Source: Herpetosiphonaceae bacterium
Lineage (GTDB): Bacteria > Chloroflexota > Chloroflexia > Chloroflexales > Kallotenuaceae
Direction: 5' to 3'
NCBI GenBank assembly: GCA_036374795.1
Contig: DASUTC010000345.1
Coordinates: 1-63,031, forward strand
DNA: 63,031 bases
Shown here: positions 44,183 to 52,184 of the stretch, piece after piece
How positions within the stretch are numbered: position 1 is the stretch's first letter
Layout of the letters: every line of letters begins with the position of its first letter
Program-made: the position numbers and the translations under genes
Notes under the pieces: model-generated
The model's input: only the letters and a program-made list of their open reading frames with translations
What the model was told of the DNA's origin: nothing
Database searches by the model: none

Positions 44183-45373
44183 TCAGGGAGCCGTCGTCGC
44201 GCTGCTGGTGGGCACGAACGTCGGCTGCACCGGCGTGGTGGTGCGCTGGACCAGAGGCGTGAGCGTCGGGCCGGGGTTGACCGGCTGGTTTGGCTGCCCG
44301 CCCGCGTTCAACACGACCATCGTGTACGCGCCGACGATGATCGCGCCGATCAGCAGCAGGCCGATCAGCCAGAAGATGAACGATCGTGCTGGATTAGGGC
44401 CGGAGCGTGCCGCCGCTGGCGCTGGCTGCGCCGCGCGCCGCTCCGCAGCCGCCGCGCGCTGCGCCGCGCGCCGCTCGACGCCGGTACGCCGATCGACCAG
44501 CGGCGGTGGGCCGTAGACCTCCTGCGCTGGCGCGGTACGATCCAGCCGCGCAGTTCCTTGCTCGACGGGCTCTTCTGGGACGAGCCGCACAGTCTTCGCC
44601 ACCGAGCTGGCGGGCGCTTCTTGCTGGCCGTAGGGCACATCGGGCCGGAACGTGAGCGCGACGACTTCAACCGCGATGATCGTGATATTGTCGGGACCGC
44701 CGCGCTCGTTTGCCAGCTTCACCAGGCCGCGACAGGCATCGTCGAGCGGCACCTTGGTGACAGCCAGCGCGATCTCATCCGGCTCGACCTGACCATGCAG
44801 GCCGTCGCTGCATAGCACCACCACATCGCCCTGGAGCAGCGGCTCGCGAAACGTATCGACCTCGATCTCCGGGCGGTGGCCGATGGCCCGTGTGATAATG
44901 TGGCGGTAGGAGCTTTCGCGCGCCTGCTCTGCCGTCAGCATCCCCGCCGCCACCTGCTCGGCGACGAACGAGTGATCGTGCGTGATCTGGCGAGCCTTGC
45001 CGCTGCGGATCAGATACGCGCGACAATCGCCGACATTGGCGATCACCGCGACATCGTCGCGGAACTGCGCCGCGACGCCAGTCGTGCCCATCTTGCCGCC
45101 GCCCTGATTAAAGACGACCCGATTAGCCTCTTGAAACGCCGCGCTGAGCGCGACCTCCGGCGGTTGATCGGCTCCTGCATAGAACCGATCGATGATCGTC
45201 TTGACCGCAAGATCGCTGGCGACCTCGCCGCTGGCATAGCCTCCAATGCCATCACATACGACAAAGAGCGCACCTGCTGCGGCACGCTCCCCACCAGCCT
45301 CCATGCCGTAACTATCTTCGTTGTGATCGCGCGTCTTGCCGACATCGGTGCGGGCGGCATGCCGCAACTGCAT
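44183..45373 (-). CDS. PP2C-type Ser/Thr protein phosphatase
   Basis: The start at 45373 (MQLRHAARTDVGKTRDHNED) has GGAG six bases upstream. The 396-aa protein has the PP2C blocks DHNEDSYGM, VCDGIGGYASGEVAS, VVLCSDGLHGQV and ERGGPDNITIIAVEV, which bind two metal ions. A Pro/Ala-rich linker of about 80 residues leads to one membrane helix (FIFWLIGLLLIGAIIVGAYT) and a Thr/Pro tail outside. Stp/PrpC-type enzymes counter Ser/Thr kinases; no kinase is in the window. Confidence 0.94.
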   Translation of the reverse strand: MQLRHAARTDVGKTRDHNEDSYGMEAGGERAAAGALFVVCDGIGGYASGEVASDLAVKTIIDRFYAGADQPPEVALSAAFQEANRVVFNQGGGKMGTTGVAAQFRDDVAVIANVGDCRAYLIRSGKARQITHDHSFVAEQVAAGMLTAEQARESSYRHIITRAIGHRPEIEVDTFREPLLQGDVVVLCSDGLHGQVEPDEIALAVTKVPLDDACRGLVKLANERGGPDNITIIAVEVVALTFRPDVPYGQQEAPASSVAKTVRLVPEEPVEQGTARLDRTAPAQEVYGPPPLVDRRTGVERRAAQRAAAAERRAAQPAPAAARSGPNPARSFIFWLIGLLLIGAIIVGAYTMVVLNAGGQPNQPVNPGPTLTPLVQRTTTPVQPTFVPTSSATTAP

Positions 45374-45678
45374 AGCAACTCCGTTCAACATGCAAGATGC
45401 TTGCTGGACGATCCTCCGGCGGACACACGATTCCTGTATCCATGACCGGAATCAAGCAGCACTGCGGAATTGAATGGCGGCAAGTATAGCATAGTGCCCT
45501 GGCAGCGGCAACAGCGGGCAGGGGAACAAGCGAACCGGGGATCAAGCGGACAAGCGAGTTAGTCCGCTGCTCCGTTGTGCTTTGTTTCGTTGTTCTTTGT
45601 TCTCCGTTTGTTCTTTGCCCGTATAATAGCGTAGCGCGATACAACCAGGCCTGGCTACAGCTATAAGGATAGAGCTTC
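45374..45678. other. Divergent regulatory region between PP2C and ROK genes
   Basis: Contains a minus-strand extended -10 (TGCTATACT, 45491-45483) for the phosphatase, a repeat tract (45527-45620) and a plus-strand TATAAT (45622-45627) for the kinase. No gene is visible in it. Confidence 0.7.
45527..45620. repeat. Heptamer repeat tract next to a promoter
   Basis: GAACAAGCGAACC, then CCGTTGTGCTTTGTTTC, then GTTGTTCTTTGTTCTCC and GTTTGTTCTTTGCC. It ends two bases before the TATAAT box, so its TTGTTC units lie in the -35 zone of the ROK gene. Confidence 0.8.
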
Positions 45679-46626
45679 ATGAAGTATGTCATTGGCGTTG
45701 ACCTGGGCGGAACACAGGTGCGCGCGGTCAGGATCGACCGCGACGGCCAGATCTTCGCATACGAACGAGCAGAAACCGCCGCCGAGAGCGGGCCTGCGGG
45801 AGTGCTGGCCCAGATCGAGAGCTTGATCACTACCGTCACCGGCGACACCAGCCGCTCCGAGATCATCGGCGTAGGGGTCGGCACGCCCGGCCCGATCGAT
45901 CCCTTCGCGGGCGTGGTGCTGGAAGCGCCTAATCTTCCCGGCTGGATCAACGTGCCCATCAAAGCGATTCTGAGCGAGCGCACCGGGCTGCCGGTTGAGG
46001 TTGGCAACGATGCGAATGTCGCGGCGCTGGGCGAGTGGCGCTTTGGCTGCGGGCGCGGCTGCCAGCACTTCATCTACGTCACAATCAGCACCGGCATCGG
46101 CGGCGGCGTGATCGCCGATAGCAAGCTCTTGCTGGGCCGTAAAGGTATCGCGGGCGAGGTCGGCCATATGACGATTCAGACCGACGGGCCGCTCTGTGGC
46201 TGCGGCAACTATGGCTGCTGGGAGTCGATGGCCTCCGGCACCGCGCTGGCCCGCGTCGCCGTCGGGGCGCTCCGAGAAGAGCAGGTGGCTGGTCGTCGCT
46301 CGCTGATCGCCGAGATCGCGGGCGCGGAGCCGGTCGAAGGGCGACACATTGCCGCCGCCGCCGCTCAGGGCGATCGGCTGGCCCAAACGCTGATGGAGCG
46401 CGAAGGCGAGCTGATCGGCGTCGGCCTGGTCAACCTGTTCCATCTCTTCGCGCCCGAACGCATCGCGCTCGGCGGCGGCGTTACTAAAAGCATGGACCTG
46501 CTGGAGCCGCACATGCTTCGGATGATTAACGAGCGTGCGATGCCGCCCTACCGCGACACGCCCGTCCAGCTTGCGCAGCTCGCCGATAAAGTGGGCGTGC
46601 TAGGCGCGGCGGCGCTGATGCTGTAG
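45679..46626 (+). CDS. ROK-family sugar kinase
   Basis: The 315-aa protein starts with VIGVDLGGTQVRAVRID, the ATP phosphate loop. It contains STGIGGGVIAD, and the zinc-binding LCGCGNYGCWESMASG, the ROK signature. AAGGAT lies upstream of the ATG. Most such enzymes are glucokinases or N-acetylhexosamine kinases in the cytoplasm. The promoter TATAAT at 45622-45627 lies about 50 bases upstream. No regulator or transport genes accompany it. Confidence 0.9.
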   Translation: MKYVIGVDLGGTQVRAVRIDRDGQIFAYERAETAAESGPAGVLAQIESLITTVTGDTSRSEIIGVGVGTPGPIDPFAGVVLEAPNLPGWINVPIKAILSERTGLPVEVGNDANVAALGEWRFGCGRGCQHFIYVTISTGIGGGVIADSKLLLGRKGIAGEVGHMTIQTDGPLCGCGNYGCWESMASGTALARVAVGALREEQVAGRRSLIAEIAGAEPVEGRHIAAAAAQGDRLAQTLMEREGELIGVGLVNLFHLFAPERIALGGGVTKSMDLLEPHMLRMINERAMPPYRDTPVQLAQLADKVGVLGAAALML

Positions 46627-46763
46627 CGCTCCACAGCCTCGTGACGCTTGGCTGGCATGACAGCGCAGCAATCGCCGGGTCTTTGCCGATGTCGGGCCGG
46701 GTTTGGAAACATGAGGCGCTCGTGGGGGGCACGAGACGCCAGGTTGCTATGCCTGGATGCGGA

Positions 46764-47210
46764 CTATAGCTCCGGGGTGAAGCACCATTCGGTGCGGGTG
46801 GCCTCGATGCCATACTGCCAGGCCATCACCCGCTCGACAGTCACGCGATACAGATCATCGCCGGGATTGAAGATCGTCGCCCTTGCGCCGCTGCGCGGAT
46901 CGACATATTTCTCCATGTAGGCGGCGTTGACCCGCTGCTGTTCCTTGGGATTGGTGACGATAGCAGCGCTGCCTTCGAGGATGATCACATCATCGCCATC
47001 GCCTGCATGTACGATCGTCCACGGCTGATGCGCCAGATTTTTGGCCTTTTGCGTCGCTCTGCCGGTGACAAAGTAAATATGCAGGCCGTCCCAGCAGTAC
47101 CAGACCGGCGCGGCGTGTGGCCGCCCGTCTGGCTGTGTCGTGCTGATCCAGATTGATCGGATGCTACTGAGGTGCAGATCGATCGTGCGCCAGGGAATGA
47201 ATCCGCCCAT
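46764..47210 (-). CDS. Pyridoxamine 5'-phosphate oxidase-like flavin protein
   Basis: The 148-aa protein has the split-barrel pattern ISTTQPDGRPHAAPVWYCWD and IYFVTGRATQKAKNLAH, as in PPOX-class FMN or F420-dependent proteins. GAGGG precedes the ATG. Family members reduce small molecules, haem degradation products or sugars, but the substrate cannot be told from sequence. It is isolated in the map. Confidence 0.85.
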   Translation of the reverse strand: MGGFIPWRTIDLHLSSIRSIWISTTQPDGRPHAAPVWYCWDGLHIYFVTGRATQKAKNLAHQPWTIVHAGDGDDVIILEGSAAIVTNPKEQQRVNAAYMEKYVDPRSGARATIFNPGDDLYRVTVERVMAWQYGIEATRTEWCFTPEL

Positions 47211-47383
47211 GTCGTGTCCCTCTCACGTGCCATGTGTGACTGATGGTTTAGAAAAAGTTATGGACAGCACATTATAGAGGAGATCGCTGAATCGTGTGTA
47301 TACGGGCAAACACACAGCCCGCCGGATCGACGCCGTCGCATCATCCGTCGGGCTGCGCTGATTGTAGGCTCATGCGATCCTGC

Positions 47384-48334
47384 TCAGGCCGCCAGCTCGG
47401 CATCGCCGATCTTGGCCTTGACCTCTCCGGCAACCTCGACCCAATCTTCGACCGTCTTGGGCTTCTCCGAGGGATAGCCTAAGAACGCCTCGACGCTCTC
47501 CCAGGTGGTGCCGCCGATGATCGCGCCGTACCGGGCGTAGAAGCGCCGCTCGGCATCGCGGGGGCTTTTAGGAGCCGTGCTGGATCGCGCCTCTTCGCTG
47601 GGGAACTGCGAAACATTGCTCGGAGCCTCCGCCGCCTCTGCGCCAGCCGCCTCCTCGACCGCCTGATCGGGGTAGAGCGTGGCAAGCGTCGCCGGATACT
47701 CCTGGTTGAGCTGCAAATGGCGCTGCCGGGGCGGCTTGATGATCGGTGTCACCGAGCGCTTGGCCCCGTTGCGCTCGACCAGCAGTACGGCGTCGGCCTC
47801 GTAGGTGATCTGCTCGTCGGCTAGCACGCGCAGCCCCACATCGGAGAGCGAGCTGCCGTTGGTCTGGTACTTCTTCGCCAGGTGGCCGATGATCAGCACG
47901 TGGAAGCCCGCGTGCTTCAGCTCGGTCAGGCCCGTGTAGATCGCCTGCATATTGCGGTTGACAGAAGCGTGCTCGTCGTAGGAGAGCGATGCCTTGCGAT
48001 CGGTTTCAGCGCCCGCCCGCTGCTGCGCATACGAGCGCATCGCCTGGAGCACTTTGGAAACACTATCGAGGATGACCGTATCGCCGGGCTTGCCGATGCG
48101 CTTGACCTCGCGCATGGCGTCGAGGAGCTGGCGCAGCGAGAGGCTTTGCACGGCTTGAATATCGGGATGGATGCCGGGCTTGCCGATCAGATTTTGCGAC
48201 GCGCCCTCGGTGTCGAGCACCCAGACGGTGCCGCTCCGCCGCGCGCTGGCTGCGAGGTGAGACTTGCCTGCGCCTGCTTGACCCGTAACAATGTAAAGGG
48301 ACCCGGTTCGCAGTTGATCGAGGCGCTGAAACAT
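47384..48334 (-). CDS. RecA-like P-loop ATPase (phage-type AAA_24)
   Basis: The 316-aa protein has Walker A VTGQAGAGKSHLAASA near residue 17 and Walker B DTVILDSVSKVL, with a later LIIGHLAKKYQ. These look like the phage recombination ATPases of the AAA_24/Sak4 type. The C-terminal 100 residues have a charged linker and a small domain, TWESVEAFLGYPSEKPKTVEDW. No phage genes flank it, so it may be a relic or a host-adopted protein. AAGGAG precedes the ATG. Confidence 0.78.
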   Translation of the reverse strand: MFQRLDQLRTGSLYIVTGQAGAGKSHLAASARRSGTVWVLDTEGASQNLIGKPGIHPDIQAVQSLSLRQLLDAMREVKRIGKPGDTVILDSVSKVLQAMRSYAQQRAGAETDRKASLSYDEHASVNRNMQAIYTGLTELKHAGFHVLIIGHLAKKYQTNGSSLSDVGLRVLADEQITYEADAVLLVERNGAKRSVTPIIKPPRQRHLQLNQEYPATLATLYPDQAVEEAAGAEAAEAPSNVSQFPSEEARSSTAPKSPRDAERRFYARYGAIIGGTTWESVEAFLGYPSEKPKTVEDWVEVAGEVKAKIGDAELAA

Positions 48335-48416
48335 GGGGCTGCACTCCTTACAAACGTAGCCACTCGAACCTATGTACTACTTTGCCCAGGAGTATAGCAC
48401 ATGCGTTTTTCTTTGT

Positions 48417-48560
48417 CTAGCGTTTCGAGTTCCAACTTCAAGGTCCAAGTTTCGAGCTTCCAGGCCCTCACTACGCCGGGTGCCATGCGGGTGCCCGGCG
48501 TGGGCACCCGGTTCTTGGTGCGCCGGGGTACCCCTTGGGTCTGGCACCCGGTTCTCCGCC
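48417..48560. repeat. Composite GTTCC and GGGTGCC repeat
   Basis: TTTCGAGTTCCAACTTCAAG, then GCCGGGTGCCATGCGGGTGC, CACCCGGTTCTTGG and GGCACCCGGTTCTCC. It gives two inverted GGGTGCC/GGCACCC pairs next to heptamer units. Confidence 0.85.
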
Positions 48561-48561
48561 G

Positions 48562-50058
48562 CTACGTCTCGTCGGCGGGGCGCGGCACCACGATGTCCAG
48601 CGTGCTCAAGACCGCAAGCAGACGCTCGCGGTCGCGGGGCATCACATGCACCACGGACGAGTCGGGGCGATACTCGTTGGTAAGCAGCGGCGCAAGCTCC
48701 GGGATCGCCCGCAGATCGGCGAGCAGCTCCGGCGGCAGGCGCAGCAGCAGCGGCTGCTCAAGCGCGACGGCATCCTTGGGCAGCGCCCAGATCCTGAGCC
48801 GCGCCAGCAAATCGCTAGGTAGCTCGTCGCCGTTGCTCCGCAGCCACTTGAGCACGCCGGTCAGCCCATCGGGAGCAGCCGCCACCGCCGAACGCACCCG
48901 ATCGGGCGTGAGCCGAAAGCGCCCATCGGCCAGCGGCTCGGCCACACGACGCAGACGGGACGGAAGCAGCAGATCGGCGGTAGTCGGCGTCAGCGTGCCA
49001 TCGGCGGCGACTGAGAACTGCGCGCGTGAGGGCGGCGCGTCGTAGCGCAGCACCAGCGGTAGCTCGTCGAGCGCCGCGAGCGCCTGCTCCACCGCCGTGG
49101 CCTGCCGGAGCAGGAGGCGCTCCGGGCTCAGCCGCCGAATCACCAGCGGGGCCAGCGTCGGCGCGGTCTGCAAGCGGTCCAGCAGCTCGGCGGAACCCTC
49201 GACCAGAGCGGTATCATCGTAGATCCGCACCTGCTCAAAGACTCGTGCCCATGAGCCGAGCGTGTAGCGGATATTTTGCGGCAGCGGCTGCTCGCTCCGT
49301 TGCTCCAAAAAGGCGATCACCTCGGCCACCGTCGTACCGCGCTGCACCGCCTCGAAGAGCGCCGCCTGCGTCAGCTTGAACTCGGCCACCTCGGCAACGC
49401 GCACTGTCTCGGCGATCTCGCCCAGGCGCTGGAGCGTTAGCTCGTCAAGCGGCGGCAGCACCAACACCTGATATGACGGCTGGACGATCAGCCGCCCACG
49501 GATCTGCACGTCGGCTGCCGCCGCCTGACGCTGGCCGCGCGATGCCTCGGCTACAGGAGATGTGTGCTGCGCCGGAAGATGCGCCCGCCGCCGCAGCACC
49601 TCGAAGACCGGGCCGGGCACGAACAAGACCTGCCCCGGCGAGAGATCGTGCGGACCCGCCAGGGTGCCGCCCGCCTTCGGCTCGGAGAAGAGCAGCCCAT
49701 ACGCCGTCAGCCGCGCGCAGAGCTCATCGAAGCGCTGTGTGCTCGGCTGAATCCGATCGATCGTCTCGCGCGGACGCGCAGGGCCGACGCTCTCCACCAG
49801 GCCTTGCTCCAGCAGCAGATGCGCCAGATCATCGGTTGCCAGGCGTCCGCCCGCGTGCGCCACGACATCCAGCACGGCTCGCTCGCGCTCCGAAAGCCGC
49901 TCTAGAAGCTGTTGAATTTCATCGGGATCAAACAGGCGCTCGGCTAGCGCCGGAATCAACTCCGCCCGGCGTAGCGAGCCGAAGGGATACTCGCGTATGC
50001 GGGCAATCGTGCGCAGACTATTGAAGCTGTATAAGATCAGAATGTCTTCAGGACGCAT
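48562..50058 (-). CDS. Helicase C-terminal-like (Helicase_C_3) protein
   Basis: The start at 50058 is chosen (MRPEDILILYSFNSLRTIAR); a longer frame upstream has no similarity. The 498-aa protein lacks Walker motifs. Residues 200-330 have LIVQPSYQVLVLPPLDEL, FKLTQAALFEAVQRGTTVAE and LEQRSEQPLPQNIRYTLGSW, the domain seen in helicase-associated XPB/Ssl2-type proteins (Helicase_C_3). Function is not known. It could act in DNA repair or regulation. The next gene lies beyond 227 bases of repeat. Confidence 0.75.
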   Translation of the reverse strand: MRPEDILILYSFNSLRTIARIREYPFGSLRRAELIPALAERLFDPDEIQQLLERLSERERAVLDVVAHAGGRLATDDLAHLLLEQGLVESVGPARPRETIDRIQPSTQRFDELCARLTAYGLLFSEPKAGGTLAGPHDLSPGQVLFVPGPVFEVLRRRAHLPAQHTSPVAEASRGQRQAAAADVQIRGRLIVQPSYQVLVLPPLDELTLQRLGEIAETVRVAEVAEFKLTQAALFEAVQRGTTVAEVIAFLEQRSEQPLPQNIRYTLGSWARVFEQVRIYDDTALVEGSAELLDRLQTAPTLAPLVIRRLSPERLLLRQATAVEQALAALDELPLVLRYDAPPSRAQFSVAADGTLTPTTADLLLPSRLRRVAEPLADGRFRLTPDRVRSAVAAAPDGLTGVLKWLRSNGDELPSDLLARLRIWALPKDAVALEQPLLLRLPPELLADLRAIPELAPLLTNEYRPDSSVVHVMPRDRERLLAVLSTLDIVVPRPADET

Positions 50059-50154
50059 ACATTGTCTCAACTGCGCTGGTGCAGAATCACAGAACCTTTG
50101 GGGGAAAGCGTTCATGCAATTCAGCATCAGAGGAAAATTTTAGAAACCTTCTCC

Positions 50155-50310
50155 CATCCTTTTGTTCTTTGTTCCACGTTGCGAGTTCCACGTTGCGAGT
50201 TCCACGTTTCCCCTTTGCTCTCTGCTTTTTGTTCTTTGTTCTTTTGCCGGGTGCCCATGTCCTAAGGCACCCGCATGGCACCCGGTTTCGTTGTTCTTTG
50301 TTCTCCGGCA
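50155..50310. repeat. Composite heptamer, GGGTGCC and heptamer element
   Basis: TTTGTTCTTTGTTCC, two copies of ACGTTGCGAGTTCC, TTGTTCTTTGTTC, GCCGGGTGCCCATG, GGCACCCGCATGGCACCC and GTTGTTCTTTGTTC. The ACGTTGC/GAGTTCC pair shows the seven-base spacing well. The rest of the gap (50311-50364) shows no gene. Confidence 0.9.
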
Positions 50311-50364
50311 GGCTGGGGAAAGAAATGATGGGGAGCACCCCCATACCCCCGGCCTGACGGCACA

Positions 50365-51087
50365 CTACCGCCACCTAAATTGTTGCCTCCGCCCCGCGTG
50401 AAGACCACTTGCCAGAAGATGAACACCCCAGAGCACCAGCCCCAGACTGACCAGCGCGCCGCCCACGACGATCAGGCCCTCTTGTTCGAGCAAGCCCGTC
50501 ACCCAGAGCGGGCTGGCGAAAATACCCAAGAAGAGCAGCGCCGACACCAGGCCCGACAGCAGCAGCGGCAGGACCGCCACTTGCAGCGCGTAATGGCGCG
50601 TGCTGACCAGCGTATAGGCCATGCCCAGGCTCACGCCGCCGAGCAGCACCGATTGCAAGATCTCAGCCGGAATCGGCGTCTCCGCAACCAGCAGCGTATC
50701 GGAAAAGATCAGCGCCTCGTTGCGTACCAGCACCGCCTCAATAAACAGAAAGTACATCACAAAGACGACGTAGGCGCTCCAGATCGCGACGTAGTGCCGA
50801 GGCCACCAGCGGTGCCGCAGCCCATAGTAGAAGATCAGCGGCGGCAGCGCCAGCAGCGGCCCGCCGCCGAGCAGCAGCGCCCACGGGATCGTGAAGCGAC
50901 CCAGGAGCGACAATCCAGCGCCCTCCATCGGCGCGACCTGATAGATGCGCTGCCACAGCGGCATCAGCAGCATCACGACGTGCCCCGCGAACAACATCAG
51001 GAGATAGCGCAGCGAGCCATCCCGCCACAGTAAGAACAGCGCTAAGCCGTAGCTCACGATTATGATCAGCACCAGCAAGATGGACAT
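50365..51087 (-). CDS. Multi-pass membrane protein, uncharacterised
   Basis: The start at 51087 has AGGAG six bases before the ATG. The 240-aa protein has seven or more hydrophobic segments, including SILLVLIIIVSYGLALFLLW, VAIWSAYVVFVMYFLFIEAV and LIVVGGALVSLGLVLWGV. Few charged residues and no motif for a cofactor are seen. It is not recognised. It lies beside the DUF1444 gene in the same direction, after a 281-base gap. Confidence 0.75.
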   Translation of the reverse strand: MSILLVLIIIVSYGLALFLLWRDGSLRYLLMLFAGHVVMLLMPLWQRIYQVAPMEGAGLSLLGRFTIPWALLLGGGPLLALPPLIFYYGLRHRWWPRHYVAIWSAYVVFVMYFLFIEAVLVRNEALIFSDTLLVAETPIPAEILQSVLLGGVSLGMAYTLVSTRHYALQVAVLPLLLSGLVSALLFLGIFASPLWVTGLLEQEGLIVVGGALVSLGLVLWGVHLLASGLHAGRRQQFRWR

Positions 51088-51368
51088 GGGCGGCTCCTGC
51101 AAACAACAAAGACGTGTCGCGAACCACATTCGGTAACGTGCGCGACAATACGCGATGGCTGCATCGCGGCGGGAACGCTTCCGCCGCTCAGCGCCTAAAA
51201 TCCGCGATCACTGGCGGAGATAGCCGCCTCTACGCATGGTACAAGCTGATATCGTCGATCTTCTCAGTGCGCCGACAGGCCGGGGCCGATCATTCGCTAG
51301 CCGACCTGCCGCATCATCATCTGCCGTCGATGCCGCGAGGGCTGTAGGCTCACAGCCAAGGGGGAGTA
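51088..51368. other. Intergenic region downstream of DUF1444
   Basis: About 280 bases without a gene. It includes GCGCCGACAGGCCGGGGC, part of the 19-base segment (51268-51286) also found near 34764, and otherwise shows no structure. Confidence 0.5.
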
Positions 51369-52184
51369 TCAGGCATCGGCGCTGTACAGTTGCAGGTGTC
51401 CATCGACCAGCGTCAGCAGTTGATCGGTCAGCGGATGCGCCTGAGTCCGCGCGTCCACCTCGATCTGCGCTCGCACCTGATTGAACACCCGCTCGTCGGC
51501 GTCGGAGAACGCGATCAAAAAGTCGCGGTTGGGCACGCCAAAAACCATACGGCCCGGTGTTCGCGCGGCAAACTCCGCAAACAACTCGGTCAGGAGCAGC
51601 CGCGTCGCGTCGAAGCCGTCGCGTCCGTTGAGGATCAGCAGCGCGCCTTTGCCGGTGCCCATCACGCCGGGATAGGGCTGCCACGGCCTGGCCCGCAGGT
51701 TGGCGAGCGCCTGACGATACAGCATCGCCTCGCGCACGCCCCACTTTGCCAGATGCTCCTCGTTCAGAAAGACGACGCTCTGGCCCTCGTCGATCACATA
51801 CGTGACCATCAGATCGCCGACCAGCGGACGGTAGACGACCAGCGGCACGTTTTGCGCCCGCAGCTCGCTGAGCAGGGCTAGGGGCTTGAGCATCGGCATG
51901 ACGCGGCCCAGCAGCGTATCGGGATCGTCCTCGCTGCGATCGACGGGCTGGTCCAGCAGCGCATCCGCCAGCAGCAGCCAGACCTCCTCCAGCCGATCGG
52001 GCGAGCCGCGGTACACGTTGTAGAAGCTGGCGAGATCGCCGACGACCTCACGACCACGAATCCGCAGGCTGAGCGTCAGATCGCCGATGCCGATCACTTC
52101 AACGTCGGGCTGCGCTGCCAGCATTTGCGCCGCAGCCTGCGTAAATTCTACCGCCGACCAGGTTGTCTCGCTCATATCGCTCAT
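51369..52184 (-). CDS. DUF1444-family protein
   Basis: The 271-aa protein begins MSDMSETTWSAVEFTQAAAQ, and its start overlaps the PurL stop by four bases (ATGA). The blocks LVVYRPLVGDLMVTYVIDEG and FLNEEHLAKWGVREAMLYRQ are typical of DUF1444, a family with no settled function. The region ALLILNGRDGFDATRLLLTE follows. Its coupling to purL may reflect shared control rather than shared function. Confidence 0.82.
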   Translation of the reverse strand: MSDMSETTWSAVEFTQAAAQMLAAQPDVEVIGIGDLTLSLRIRGREVVGDLASFYNVYRGSPDRLEEVWLLLADALLDQPVDRSEDDPDTLLGRVMPMLKPLALLSELRAQNVPLVVYRPLVGDLMVTYVIDEGQSVVFLNEEHLAKWGVREAMLYRQALANLRARPWQPYPGVMGTGKGALLILNGRDGFDATRLLLTELFAEFAARTPGRMVFGVPNRDFLIAFSDADERVFNQVRAQIEVDARTQAHPLTDQLLTLVDGHLQLYSADA

